Source: Pseudomonas sp. R5(2019) (lineage in GTDB: Bacteria; Pseudomonadota; Gammaproteobacteria; Pseudomonadales; Pseudomonadaceae). Taken from it: a stretch of 64,000 nt of DNA. This document shows, one piece after another, positions 41,501-49,707 of this stretch. How positions within the stretch are numbered: position 1 is the stretch's first letter; each line of letters begins with the position of its first letter. Location of the stretch: positions 17,545 to 81,544 of the forward strand of contig NZ_JAAAMT010000023.1 in the NCBI RefSeq assembly GCF_009905435.1, written 5' to 3'. The notes under the pieces were generated by a model that saw only the letters and a program-made list of their open reading frames with translations, was not told where the DNA came from and did no database searches. The position numbers were made by a program, and so were the translations under genes.

Positions 41501-42368
41501 CGACACCGCGATGTACCACGCCAAGGAACGCGGCAAGAACAACTTCCAGTTCTACCAGGCTGACATGAACGCTTCGGCGCTGGAGCGCCTTGAGCTTGAA
41601 AGCGACCTGCGCCATGCCCTGGAGCAGGAAGAATTCGTGCTCTACTACCAGCCACAGTTCAGCGGCGACGGCAAACGCCTGACGGGTGCCGAAGCCCTGC
41701 TGCGCTGGCGCCATCCTCGCCGTGGCCTGGTGCCGCCGGGTGATTTCATCCCAGTGCTCGAAGAGCTGGGCCTGGTGGTGGATGTCGGCGACTGGGTGCT
41801 GGCCGAAGCCTGTCGTCAACTCAAGACCTGGCACCAGAACAAGGTGCGGGTACCGAAAGTATCGGTCAACATTTCCGCCCGGCAGTTCTCCGACGGCCAG
41901 CTGGGCGAGCGCATCGCCAACATCCTCAAGGACACGCGCCTGCCGCCGGCCTGCCTGGAACTGGAGCTGACCGAAAGTATCCTGATGCGCGAAGTCAACG
42001 AAGCCATGCTGATTCTCGACCGTTTGAAGTTCCTCGGCCTGAGCATTGCGGTCGATGACTTTGGCACCGGCTATTCGTCGCTCAACTACTTGAAGCAGTT
42101 CCCGATCGATGTGCTGAAAATCGACCGTACCTTCGTCGACGGCCTGCCGGAAGGCGAACAGGACGCCCAGATCGCCCGCGCCATCATTGCCATGGCCCAC
42201 AGCCTGAACCTGGCGGTGATCGCCGAGGGCGTGGAAACCCACGACCAGCTCGATTTCCTCCGCGAACACGGCTGCGACGAGGTTCAGGGCTACCTGTTCG
42301 GGCGGCCGATGCAGGCCAGCCAGTTTGAAGCGCACTTCAGCAACGAAGCCCTCTTCATGTTCGATTGA
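38544..42368 (+). CDS. morA: Membrane-anchored PAS-GGDEF-EAL c-di-GMP regulator MorA
   Basis: MorA controls motility, flagellar timing and biofilm in Pseudomonas. From TTG 38544 (AGGA 8-11 nt upstream) the product has 1274 residues; an earlier in-frame start is possible. Two transmembrane helices (about 26-45 and 255-275) flank a periplasmic sensor. Four PAS domains (about 285, 445, 580 and 715) precede GGDEF (about 840-1005; ARMGGDEF intact) and EAL (about 1020-1265; TGAEALLRW, ELTES, DDFGTGYSSL, KIDRTFV, AEGVET intact). The allosteric I-site RxxD upstream of GGDEF reads ADDD, so the Arg is missing. It lies upstream of glyA as in PA4601-PA4602. Confidence 0.93.
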   Translation: MTNLTQPSLPLPADATGMPLRGSLKGALAILVLLLLALLFWQLLDQFQRTQTEQRRASISYSEDLADHLNLNMALNAQVSRSLLPTNGQHTRATELAKSVAKLRTTLPALHSLAWLDARGEMISDSAAASQDQVTLQNLVTSAGGQPWYFSGGAEGAPIYLLIRPYDDAVDGYWALRLDAAYQVALPHRHDRGTQALWRLENLRGQTISATEGAALAADIAANSVLLAPLAHSDWQLRGLFDAERERLKLLPALIGKCLMVLVCSLLPLLALFNMRKRQRALQEGQRRYQDIFEGTGVALCVLDLSGVQALLERHRLHTSADLDRWRQLNPDERNGLLQQLKITEVNQVALQLLGVNGTEGAWKILFQGCPLDVSAIGYQLIEALLDRQSQREFEIKLSNGQGQDLHLWLMVRFPAQPRDDQAIILSISDITSRKRVELSLLERESFWSDVVRTVPDHLYVQDVQSQRMIFSNHHLGQTLGYDRAELQQMGEYFWEVLLHPEDAEHYHKMRHRQRLCGHAELLQCQLRFRHRDLRWRRFDVREQALARDRSGQVTRIIGVAKDVTEQIEASESLRDSEHRYRMLAESISDVIFSTDSALRLNYVSPSAHSVLGYDLDWIFANGWQTTIANPAQLTGIYSLIERINRALGDPRQLALLRQIPTQLYLFDCLRADGRKIPIELRLVLAWDENDHFEGILGVGRDISQQRRAEKDLRMAATVFEHSTSAILITDPAGYIVQANEAFSRVSGYAVTQVLDQLPNILTVDQQQEAHLRYVLKQLHTRGTWEGEVWLKRRSGEHYPAWVGITAVLDDEGDLASYVCFFSDISERKASEQRIHRLAYYDALTHLPNRTLFQDRLHTALQQAERQKSWVVLMFLDLDRFKPINDSLGHAAGDRMLKEMATRLLGCVADDDTVARMGGDEFTLLLQPRATREMALNRAISVAEQILGSLVKPFVLENREFFVTASVGIALSPQDGSELSQLMKNADTAMYHAKERGKNNFQFYQADMNASALERLELESDLRHALEQEEFVLYYQPQFSGDGKRLTGAEALLRWRHPRRGLVPPGDFIPVLEELGLVVDVGDWVLAEACRQLKTWHQNKVRVPKVSVNISARQFSDGQLGERIANILKDTRLPPACLELELTESILMREVNEAMLILDRLKFLGLSIAVDDFGTGYSSLNYLKQFPIDVLKIDRTFVDGLPEGEQDAQIARAIIAMAHSLNLAVIAEGVETHDQLDFLREHGCDEVQGYLFGRPMQASQFEAHFSNEALFMFD

Positions 42369-42484
42369 GGGCGCAAGCCGCACTATGACTTCCGCTTGTC
42401 TGCGACATGATGCCCTTTCATATGCCAGACAAAAGCCGATGGGGTAGAATGCCCCCCTTTTCAGCACGATCCTTGAGGACCGCC

Positions 42485-43738
42485 ATGTTCAGCCGTGATT
42501 TGACCATTGCCAAGTACGACGCCGATCTCTTTGCCGCCATGGAGCAAGAAGCTCAGCGCCAGGAAGAGCATATTGAGCTGATCGCCTCGGAAAACTACAC
42601 CAGCCCAGCCGTCATGGAAGCCCAAGGCTCCGTGCTGACCAACAAGTACGCCGAAGGTTACCCGGGCAAGCGTTACTACGGTGGCTGTGAGTACGTCGAC
42701 GTGGTCGAGCAACTGGCTATCGACCGCGCCAAGGAGCTGTTCGGCGCTGACTACGCCAACGTCCAGCCGCACGCAGGCTCGCAAGCCAACAGCGCTGTTT
42801 ACCTGGCCCTGCTGCAAGCCGGCGACACCATCCTGGGCATGAGCCTGGCCCACGGCGGTCACCTGACCCACGGCGCCAGCGTTTCGTCCTCTGGCAAGCT
42901 GTACAACGCCGTCCAGTACGGCATCGACGGCAACGGCCTGATCGACTACGACGAAGTCGAGCGTCTGGCGGTCGAGCACAAGCCGAAAATGATCGTGGCC
43001 GGTTTCTCTGCCTACTCGCAGGTTCTGGACTTCGCCCGTTTCCGCGAAATCGCCGACAAGGTCGGGGCCTACCTGTTCGTCGACATGGCTCACGTCGCCG
43101 GTCTGATTGCCGCTGGCGTCTACCCGAACCCGGTTCCGTTCGCTGACGTCGTGACCACCACCACCCACAAGACCCTGCGCGGTCCACGTGGTGGCCTGAT
43201 CCTGGCCCGTGCCAACGCCGAGATCGAGAAGAAGCTGAACTCGGCCGTATTCCCGGGCGCCCAGGGCGGCCCGCTGGAGCACGTGATCGCGGCCAAGGCG
43301 ATCTGCTTCAAGGAAGCGCTGCAGCCTGAGTTCAAGACTTACCAGCAACAAGTGGTGAAAAACGCCCAGGCCATGGCCGGCGTGTTCATCGAGCGCGGTT
43401 TCGACGTGGTTTCCGGTGGTACTCAGAACCACCTGTTCCTGCTGTCGCTGATCAAGCAGGAAATCTCCGGTAAAGACGCCGACGCCGCTCTGGGCAAAGC
43501 CTTCATCACCGTGAACAAAAACTCCGTACCGAACGATCCACGCTCCCCGTTCGTCACCTCCGGCCTGCGCTTCGGCACCCCGGCTGTGACCACTCGTGGC
43601 TTCAAGGAAGCCGAGTGCCGTGAACTGGCTGGCTGGATCTGCGACATCCTGGCTGACCTGAACAACGAAGCGGTGATCGACGCCGTTCGCGAGAAGGTCA
43701 AGGCCATCTGCGCCAAGCTGCCGGTATACGGCGCTTGA
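42485..43738 (+). CDS. glyA: Serine hydroxymethyltransferase
   Basis: GlyA interconverts serine and glycine with tetrahydrofolate and PLP. The 417-residue protein has ELIASENYTSPAVMEAQGS, PHSGSQAN-like HAGSQANSAVY, and the PLP lysine in VVTTTTHKTLRGPRGG. ATG 42485 is used (MFSRDLTIAKYDADLF) with GAGGA upstream; the frame from 42407 lies in the promoter region, where TAGAAT at about 42446 is a -10 candidate. Its one-carbon supply links to purine and thiamine (glycine to ThiO) metabolism. A strong terminator follows. Confidence 0.97.
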   Translation: MFSRDLTIAKYDADLFAAMEQEAQRQEEHIELIASENYTSPAVMEAQGSVLTNKYAEGYPGKRYYGGCEYVDVVEQLAIDRAKELFGADYANVQPHAGSQANSAVYLALLQAGDTILGMSLAHGGHLTHGASVSSSGKLYNAVQYGIDGNGLIDYDEVERLAVEHKPKMIVAGFSAYSQVLDFARFREIADKVGAYLFVDMAHVAGLIAAGVYPNPVPFADVVTTTTHKTLRGPRGGLILARANAEIEKKLNSAVFPGAQGGPLEHVIAAKAICFKEALQPEFKTYQQQVVKNAQAMAGVFIERGFDVVSGGTQNHLFLLSLIKQEISGKDADAALGKAFITVNKNSVPNDPRSPFVTSGLRFGTPAVTTRGFKEAECRELAGWICDILADLNNEAVIDAVREKVKAICAKLPVYGA

Positions 43739-43759
43739 TAGCGGTTGCTTGAACTGAAG

Positions 43760-43787
43760 AAGCCCGGCCCTTGCGCCGGGCTTTTTT
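43760..43787 (+). terminator. Rho-independent terminator of glyA
   Basis: The stem AGCCCGGC / GCCGGGCT is followed by TTTTTT, 22 nt after the glyA stop. Confidence 0.9.
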
Positions 43788-43806
43788 GTGCACAACATAC
43801 ATCTGG

Positions 43807-43872
43807 GTAGGAGCCAGGCTTGCCTGCGATGGCGCCCGCACCGACGCCATCGCAGGCAAGCCTGGCTCCTAC
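43807..43872. repeat. REP-type perfect inverted repeat
   Basis: The arms GTAGGAGCCAGGCTTGCCTG (from 43807) and CAGGCAAGCCTGGCTCCTAC (to 43872) are perfect and enclose a short GC-rich middle that extends the stem (GCGATGGCG / CGCCATCGC). It lies between convergent glyA and the cobW-type gene. Confidence 0.9.
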
Positions 43873-43886
43873 CGGGATATGAACAT

Positions 43887-44861
43887 TCAGGCAGTGAGGG
43901 CTGCGAAGCCTGCCCGAATCTTTTCTTCGGGCAGTTCATCGGCGATGAACACCATCACGCTTTCCCGCGTTTCACCTTCAGCCCATTCGGTATCCCAGTC
44001 GAAACCGTACAACTTCAGCACCCCCTGAAACACCAGCCGCCGTGGCTCACCGGCGATGTTCAGCACACCCTTGTAGCGCAGCAATTGCTTGCCATGGGCT
44101 TCTAGCAGTTCATTCATGAACTCGCTGAGCTTGTCGATATCCAGCGCCTGATCCGTGCGCAACACCAGGCTGGAGATCCGGTCGAGGGAGTTGCCCTTGA
44201 GCAGCGGGCGCAGGTTCAGGCCGCCGCCCAGATCGGCATTGAGGTTGAAGCCGCGTACATCCAGCAGTTCTGCCAGATCGATCTTGCCGTGTTCCACCAC
44301 CCGAACCGGCGCACGCCGGTTGATGCGGGTCAGGCGCTCGCTCAGGGCTTCGAAGCTGGCCTTGTCGACCAGGTCGGTCTTGCTCACCAGCAGCCGGTCG
44401 GCAAAGCCGACCTGGGCCTGCGCAATGGTCTGGGCCAGGTGCACATCGGCATGCGCGGCATCGACCAGCGTGATGATGCCATCGAGGATGTAGCGCTCAC
44501 GCAGCTCTTCATCAATAAAAAAGGTCTGGGCCACCGGTGCCGGGTCGGCCAGGCCGGTGCATTCGATCACCAGCCGGTCGAAGGCGATTTCGCCGTTGTC
44601 CAGCCGCTCGAGCAACAGGTACAGGGCCTTGGTCAGGTCGGTGTGAATGGTGCAACAGACGCAGCCGTTGGCCAGGGTCATGACCTGCACCGGTTCGTCG
44701 CCCAACAATTGGGTGTCGATGCCGGCATCGCTGAACTCGTTCTCGATCACAGCGATTTTCAGGCCGTGCTCGGCCTTGAGCAGGTGACGCAACAAGGTGG
44801 TCTTGCCCACACCAAGAAAGCCGCTCAGCACCGTGACAGGAATAGGGGTGAATTCGGACAT
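43887..44861 (-). CDS. yjiA: COG0523 (CobW/YjiA-type) GTPase metallochaperone-like protein
   Basis: A 324-residue G3E GTPase of COG0523. Walker A is SGFLGVGKTTLLRHLL (about 14), the metal motif CxCC is LANGCVCCTIH (about 65), G3 is VIECTGLADP, and G4 is VSKTDLVD. A C-terminal CobW_C domain follows (KGVLNIAGEPRRLVFQGVLKL). Members bind Zn or other metals and are thought to deliver or ration them. ATG 44861 (MSEFTPIPVTVL) is used. It lies downstream of ybdD and cstA on the same strand with a terminator between, an order shared with P. aeruginosa PA4604-4606. Exact metal and target unknown. Confidence 0.88.
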   Translation of the reverse strand: MSEFTPIPVTVLSGFLGVGKTTLLRHLLKAEHGLKIAVIENEFSDAGIDTQLLGDEPVQVMTLANGCVCCTIHTDLTKALYLLLERLDNGEIAFDRLVIECTGLADPAPVAQTFFIDEELRERYILDGIITLVDAAHADVHLAQTIAQAQVGFADRLLVSKTDLVDKASFEALSERLTRINRRAPVRVVEHGKIDLAELLDVRGFNLNADLGGGLNLRPLLKGNSLDRISSLVLRTDQALDIDKLSEFMNELLEAHGKQLLRYKGVLNIAGEPRRLVFQGVLKLYGFDWDTEWAEGETRESVMVFIADELPEEKIRAGFAALTA

Positions 44862-44894
44862 TGAACGCTCGCTAACGCTTGATGGCTCTTTATA

Positions 44895-44926
44895 AAAGAA
44901 AACGCGCCACGACAAAGCGTGGCGCG
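44895..44926 (-). terminator. Rho-independent terminator of cstA-ybdD
   Basis: On the minus strand CGCGCCACG / CGTGGCGCG with a short loop is followed by TTTTCTTTT (44895-44902), just past ybdD. Confidence 0.85.
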
Positions 44927-44942
44927 TGGGGTTACGACGGAC

Positions 44943-45143
44943 TCAGCAGCAGCGCGGGGAACCCTTGCCGCCGCCGTAGCGCGCCTCCTGACGCTCGCGG
45001 AAGAACTCCTCGTAGGTCATCAGCGGCTTGTCCGGATGCTTGGTTTGCATATGCTCGACGTAGTTGTCGTAATCGGGCATCCCCACCATCAGGCGCGCGG
45101 CCTGACCGAGGTATTTGCCGAGCCGACTCAGGTCATTGAACAT
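44943..45143 (-). CDS. ybdD: YbdD/YjiX family small protein
   Basis: A 66-residue protein (MFNDLSRLGKYLGQAARLMVGMPDYDNYVEHMQTKHPDKPLMTYEEFFRERQEARYGGGKGSPRCC), matching the YbdD/YjiX (DUF466) family that is found next to cstA/btsT in proteobacteria. The core MVGMPDYDNYVEH and the tail RYGGGKGSPRCC are family marks. It is 17 nt after cstA and co-transcribed. It is proposed to work with the transporter, but its mechanism is unknown. Confidence 0.9.
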   Translation of the reverse strand: MFNDLSRLGKYLGQAARLMVGMPDYDNYVEHMQTKHPDKPLMTYEEFFRERQEARYGGGKGSPRCC

Positions 45144-45160
45144 GCTTGCAATCCTCTGGT

Positions 45161-47227
45161 TTATGCATCTGGAATCGCCTGGAATGGCGTCTCCTTGTCG
45201 GTACGTTCCTTTTTACCCCAGGACGCAATACCGACCTTCAGGGCATAGAACAGGATGCTGAACACCACGAACAGGAACAACACGGTCAGCGTTGCGTTGG
45301 TGTAAGCGTTGAAGATCACGTGCTGCATCTGCGTAATGTCCTTGGCCGGGGCCAGAACCTGCCCTGCATCCAACGCTACGCTGTATTTTTTCGCCAGGGC
45401 CAGGAAGCCGACCGCCGGGTTCGGGTCGAACAGCTTGATGAAGCCCGCGGTGGTGGTGCAGATCAGCAGCCAGGTCGCCGGCAGCAGGGTGACCCAAATA
45501 TAGCGCTGACGCTTCATTTTGATCAGCACAACCGTGGCGAGCATCAGTGCGATACCGGCCAGCATCTGGTTGGAGATGCCGAACAGCGGCCACAGGGTGT
45601 TGATACCACCCAGCGGATCGATCACGCCTTGATACAGCAGATAGCCCCACAGGGCCACGCAGCCTGCGGTGGCGATCAGGTTGGCAGTCCAGGATTCGGT
45701 GCGTTTAAGTGCTGGCACGAACGAGCCAAGCAAGTCTTGCAGCATGAAACGTCCGGCACGGGTACCGGCGTCCACTGCAGTGAGGATAAACAGCGCCTCG
45801 AACAGAATCGCGAAGTGGTACCAGAACGCCATGGTGTTCTCACCCGGCAACACAGCGTGCAGGATCTGCGCGATCCCCACCGCCAGGGTCGGCGCACCGC
45901 CGGCACGGGCCAGGATGGTGGTTTCACCGATATCCTTGGCGACCGCCTCCAGGGCCTCGGGCGTAATGGCAAAGCCCCAACTGCTGACCGTCTGGGCGAC
46001 CGCGACGACATCAGTACCGACGATGGCAGCCGGGCTGTTCATCGCAAAGTACACGCCAGGCTCGATCACCGAGGCTGCAACCATGGCCATGATCGCCACG
46101 AACGATTCCATCAGCATGCCGCCGTAACCGATGTAACGGGCGTTGGTTTCGTTATCCAGAAGCTTGGGTGTGGTCCCGGAAGAGATCAGCGCGTGGAAGC
46201 CGGACACCGCACCACAGGCGATGGTGATAAACAGGAACGGGAACAGGCCGCCCTTCCAGACCGGGCCAGTGCCGTCGGTAAACTGGGTCAGGGCCGGCAT
46301 TTTCAGATCGGGCATGGTGACCAGGATGCCAATCGCCAGGGCCACGATGGTGCCGATTTTCAGGAAGGTCGACAGATAGTCACGCGGCGCCAGCACCAGC
46401 CAGACTGGCAGCACCGCCGCCACAAAGCCATAACCGACCAGCATCCAGGTAATCTGGATACCGGTGAAGGTAAAGGCCTTGGCCCAGACCGGATCCGCTG
46501 CAATCTGGCCCCCCAGCCAGATCGAGCCGAGCAACAGCAGCACCCCGACAATCGAGATTTCGCCGATGCGGCCCGGGCGGATGTAGCGCATGTAGACGCC
46601 CATGAACATCGCGATCGGGATAGTCGCCATGACCGTGAAGATCCCCCACGGGCTCTCCGCCAGGGCCTTGACCACGATCAACGCCAGCACCGCGAGGATG
46701 ATGATCATGATCAGGAAGCAGCCGAACAGGGCGATGGTGCCCGGAATCCGGCCCATTTCCTCACGGACCATGTCACCCAGCGAACGGCCGTTGCGGCGTG
46801 TGGACAGGAACAGCACCATGAAGTCCTGCACGGCACCGGCCAGCACCACGCCGGCGATCAGCCACAGCGTGCCCGGCAGATAGCCCATTTGCGCGGCCAG
46901 AACCGGCCCGACCAATGGGCCCGCACCGGCGATGGCGGCAAAGTGGTGACCGAAAAGAATGTGTTTGTTGGTCGGCACATAGTCCAGACCGTCGTTGTTG
47001 AGAACCGCCGGGGTGGCCCGCCGAGGGTCCAGTTGCATCACGCGCGTGGCGATGAACAGACTGTAATAACGGTACGCGACCAGGTAGATGGCAACCGCCG
47101 CTACCACGATCCACAAGGCGTTAATGGCTTCGCCTCGACGCAGGGCTACCACACCCAACGCGCACGCTCCTAAAACCGCCAGCACCAGCCAGGGCAAATG
47201 GCGTAGCGGGCTATTATTATTTTTCAT
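45161..47227 (-). CDS. cstA: Peptide/pyruvate transporter CstA family
   Basis: A 688-residue protein with about 17-18 transmembrane helices, of the carbon-starvation family CstA/BtsT. Motifs include NKHILFGHHFAAIAGAGPLVGPVLAAQMGYLPG and GALVQD-type GAVQDFMVLFLSTRRNGRSLG. E. coli members import pyruvate or peptides during carbon starvation. The gene starts at 47227 (MKNNNSPLRHLPWLVLAVLG) and is followed by ybdD. The divergent gap to the PilZ gene contains no site I can name. Substrate not provable here. Confidence 0.93.
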   Translation of the reverse strand: MKNNNSPLRHLPWLVLAVLGACALGVVALRRGEAINALWIVVAAVAIYLVAYRYYSLFIATRVMQLDPRRATPAVLNNDGLDYVPTNKHILFGHHFAAIAGAGPLVGPVLAAQMGYLPGTLWLIAGVVLAGAVQDFMVLFLSTRRNGRSLGDMVREEMGRIPGTIALFGCFLIMIIILAVLALIVVKALAESPWGIFTVMATIPIAMFMGVYMRYIRPGRIGEISIVGVLLLLGSIWLGGQIAADPVWAKAFTFTGIQITWMLVGYGFVAAVLPVWLVLAPRDYLSTFLKIGTIVALAIGILVTMPDLKMPALTQFTDGTGPVWKGGLFPFLFITIACGAVSGFHALISSGTTPKLLDNETNARYIGYGGMLMESFVAIMAMVAASVIEPGVYFAMNSPAAIVGTDVVAVAQTVSSWGFAITPEALEAVAKDIGETTILARAGGAPTLAVGIAQILHAVLPGENTMAFWYHFAILFEALFILTAVDAGTRAGRFMLQDLLGSFVPALKRTESWTANLIATAGCVALWGYLLYQGVIDPLGGINTLWPLFGISNQMLAGIALMLATVVLIKMKRQRYIWVTLLPATWLLICTTTAGFIKLFDPNPAVGFLALAKKYSVALDAGQVLAPAKDITQMQHVIFNAYTNATLTVLFLFVVFSILFYALKVGIASWGKKERTDKETPFQAIPDA

Positions 47228-47418
47228 GATTTGATTCCAGCTAAGTGGATACGAAAGAACAACGGTTGAAGTCTAGCGAGTGTAGAGAGAAATAGCGCCC
47301 TTTGATCTAGAGCCTTCACCTACGACCAAAGTCTAGTTATCCGACCAATACACCCTTCTTGACAAGCGACAGCCTGCCCCCTCGAGACTATAGTCAAATC
47401 ATCGATCAGGAGGCCGCC

Positions 47419-47787
47419 ATGACCGAGCCCCAACTGGAGCGCCGCCGTTTCAAACGCATCCCTTTCGATGCCCCTGTCGAACTGGTTCGCGAGGGGCATC
47501 GCTGGCGCACCACATTGGCGGATGTGTCACTCAAGGGGTTGCTGGCCAAATGCCCTGAGGATTGGTCCGCCACCGTTCATCAAGTGTTCGATATCGATAT
47601 TCAGCTCAGCCCCGAGGTGCACGTGCACATGAAGGGCGAATTCAACCATGAGACGAATGATCAGCTGGGGTTCACCTGCCGCTATCTCGACCTCCATTCG
47701 AGTGAACATTTGCGGCGGTTGATCGAACTGAACCTGGGTGATGAAAAAGAGCTCCTGCGCGAACTGCGCCAATTCATCGAACTTTAG
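47419..47787 (+). CDS. PilZ-domain c-di-GMP-binding protein (PA4608/MapZ-like)
   Basis: A 122-residue single-domain PilZ protein. The c-di-GMP signature is complete: R9xxxR13 in RRRFKR at residues 8-13, and D35xSxxG40 in ADVSLKGL. It is like P. aeruginosa PA4608 (MapZ), which binds c-di-GMP and inhibits the chemotaxis methyltransferase CheR1. ATG 47419 has AGGAGG 8 nt upstream; the frame upstream is not conserved. It could read the c-di-GMP made or destroyed by MorA, also in this window. The partner in this organism is inferred only. Confidence 0.88.
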   Translation: MTEPQLERRRFKRIPFDAPVELVREGHRWRTTLADVSLKGLLAKCPEDWSATVHQVFDIDIQLSPEVHVHMKGEFNHETNDQLGFTCRYLDLHSSEHLRRLIELNLGDEKELLRELRQFIEL

Positions 47788-47982
47788 AATCTTTTAGCCA
47801 GCTATCGACCTGCCCCGCTCTCCTGCCCTTCTGTCGCGCAGTGGCCGAAAGCCGCTGCGAATGCCCGCATAACCCCGTAAATCAACGGGTATTCTTGTAT
47901 ACCGTATTACCCGCAAGCTCGGCTCAGCGACGTGAAAAATCGTGCCAAAAGAGCTGACCGATCGATCAGGATCTAAAATGTA

Positions 47983-47998
47983 AAACTGTATACAGTTT
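47983..47998. promoter_or_regulatory. Perfect 16-bp palindrome upstream of the NCS2 permease
   Basis: AAACTGTATACAGTTT is a perfect palindrome. Its TGTATACA core is typical of GntR- and related regulator sites. A partial copy, TTGTATAC, occurs near 47894. Which regulator binds is unknown. Confidence 0.6.
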
Positions 47999-48017
47999 GT
48001 CTGGCAATCTGTAACGG

Positions 48018-48044
48018 TTGTTGTCTACAGTAGGCCGACAACAA
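48018..48044. promoter_or_regulatory. Inverted repeat in the NCS2 permease leader
   Basis: TTGTTGTC (48018-48025) and GACAACAA (48037-48044) are exact inverted copies separated by 11 bp, ending 20 bp before the start codon at 48065. An operator or leader hairpin is plausible. Confidence 0.55.
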
Positions 48045-48064
48045 TAAAACGAGATGCCGTCTCC

Positions 48065-49600
48065 ATGAATACGTCCGCCCCTAGCACGTCTTCAGTACAA
48101 CGTCCCGAAGACGAAAACCTGGGCCTCGGCGCCAACCTGGCGTATGGGCTGCAGCACGTCTTGACGATGTACGGAGGGATTGTCGCCGTACCCCTGATTC
48201 TCGGGCAGGCCGCAGGCCTTGCTCCAGCTGATATCGGTCTGTTGATTGCCGCTTCGCTGTTCGCCGGTGGCCTGGCGACCTTGTTGCAAACCCTGGGTAT
48301 TCCGTTCTTCGGTTGTCAGTTACCGCTGGTACAGGGCGTCTCGTTTGCCGGTGTGGCGACCATGTCGGCGATTCTCACTACAGCCGACGGTGGAGGGCTG
48401 CCCTCGGTGCTGGGGGCGGTGATGATTGCCTCACTGATAGGGCTGGCAATCACGCCAGTGTTCTCGCGGATCACCAAGTTCTTTCCGCCACTGGTCACCG
48501 GTATCGTCATTACCACCATCGGCCTGACCCTGATGCCCGTCGCGGCACGCTGGGTGATGGGCGGCAATAGCCGCGCCGAGGATTTTGGCAGCATGGCCAA
48601 CATTGGCCTGGCCGCCCTGACCTTCGTGATTGTGCTGGTACTGAGCAAACTGGGCAGCGCGGCGATCTCGCGCCTGTCGATTCTGCTGGCCATGGCGATC
48701 GGCACCCTGATTGCCTGGTCGCTGGGCATGGCGAACTTCTCCAACGTCGGCAACGGCCCGATGCTGGCGATGCCTTCGCCCTTCCACTTCGGCCTGCCGA
48801 CCTTCCACATCGCCGCGATTCTGTCGATGTGCATCGTGATCATGGTGACGCTGGTGGAAACCAGTGCCGACATCCTGGCGGTCGGTGAGATCATCGACAC
48901 CAAGGTCGACTCCAAGCGCCTGGGCAATGGCCTGCGTGCCGACATGCTGTCGAGCATCCTGGCGCCCGTTTTCGGCTCCTTCACCCAGAGCGCCTTCGCC
49001 CAGAACGTCGGCCTGGTCGCGGTGACCGGGGTGAAAAGCCGTTATGTGGTCGCCACCGGCGGCTTGATCCTGGTGGTGCTGGGCTTGCTGCCAGTGATGG
49101 GCCGGGTGATCGCAGCGGTCCCCACCTCAGTGCTCGGCGGTGCCGGTATCGTGCTGTTCGGCACCGTGGCGGCGAGCGGTATCCGCACCCTGTCCAAGGT
49201 CGACTACCGCAACAACATGAACCTGATTATCGTGGCCGCGTCGCTGGGCTTCGGTATGATCCCGATTGCCGCCCCGAATTTCTACGACCACTTCCCGGGC
49301 TGGTTCGGCACCATCTTCCACTCGGGCATCAGCTCGGCGGCGATCATGGCGATTCTGCTGAACCTGGCGTTCAACCACTTCAAGGCCGGCAACTCCGACC
49401 AGCAATCGGTATTCGTCGCGGCTTCCGAACGGACCTTGAATGTGCTGGACATCGCCGCACTGCGTGATGGCGACTACTTCCAGGACGGCAAGCTGTACAA
49501 CGCCGATGGCCAGGAGGTGCCGGTACTGGGCGGGGATCACGACCATGCACCCGCGCAGGCCAAGCGAAAGGTTGAGTCGGTGCCGGTGACTGGAGGCTGA
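48065..49600 (+). CDS. NCS2-family nucleobase permease (uracil/xanthine type)
   Basis: A 511-residue transporter with about 14 helices of the nucleobase-cation-symport-2 family. It opens NLAYGLQHVLTMYGGIVAVPLILGQAAGLAP, and the substrate-binding stretch LVQGVSFAGVATMS and VFGSFTQSAFAQNVGLVAVTGVKSRYVVATGG are family-specific; QNVG is a mark of xanthine/urate-type members. The C-terminal tail (from about 465) is soluble and carries a His-rich GGDHDHAPAQA. Operator-like palindromes upstream suggest purine-responsive control. Substrate (xanthine, uric acid or uracil) not settled. Confidence 0.88.
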   Translation: MNTSAPSTSSVQRPEDENLGLGANLAYGLQHVLTMYGGIVAVPLILGQAAGLAPADIGLLIAASLFAGGLATLLQTLGIPFFGCQLPLVQGVSFAGVATMSAILTTADGGGLPSVLGAVMIASLIGLAITPVFSRITKFFPPLVTGIVITTIGLTLMPVAARWVMGGNSRAEDFGSMANIGLAALTFVIVLVLSKLGSAAISRLSILLAMAIGTLIAWSLGMANFSNVGNGPMLAMPSPFHFGLPTFHIAAILSMCIVIMVTLVETSADILAVGEIIDTKVDSKRLGNGLRADMLSSILAPVFGSFTQSAFAQNVGLVAVTGVKSRYVVATGGLILVVLGLLPVMGRVIAAVPTSVLGGAGIVLFGTVAASGIRTLSKVDYRNNMNLIIVAASLGFGMIPIAAPNFYDHFPGWFGTIFHSGISSAAIMAILLNLAFNHFKAGNSDQQSVFVAASERTLNVLDIAALRDGDYFQDGKLYNADGQEVPVLGGDHDHAPAQAKRKVESVPVTGG

Positions 49601-49623
49601 TCAGAACATCACTGTAGACCCCA

Positions 49624-49695
49624 TTCGCGGGCAAGCCCTGCTCCCACATCCGCAAATTTTCAATGCGGAATGTGGGAGCAGGGCTTGCCCGCGAA
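49624..49695. repeat. REP-type perfect inverted repeat
   Basis: TTCGCGGGCAAGCCCTGCTC (from 49624) and GAGCAGGGCTTGCCCGCGAA (to 49695) pair perfectly, with inner CGCA/TGCG extending the stem. It lies between the convergent permease and radA. Confidence 0.9.
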
Positions 49696-49707
49696 GCTTT
49701 TGAGGGG

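Noticed and set aside
40371..42467. A 698-codon open frame antisense to morA and running into the glyA upstream region
   Set aside because: It shadows GGDEF/EAL codons and has no recognisable domain.
45146..47173. A 675-codon open frame antisense to cstA
   Set aside because: Artefact of GC-rich membrane-protein codons; very His/Gln/Asp-rich and without motifs.
47340..47410. TTGACA (about 47359) and TATAGT upstream of the PilZ gene as a promoter
   Set aside because: The two hexamers are 24 bp apart, too far for sigma-70; GACTATAGTC is a small palindrome that could equally be chance.
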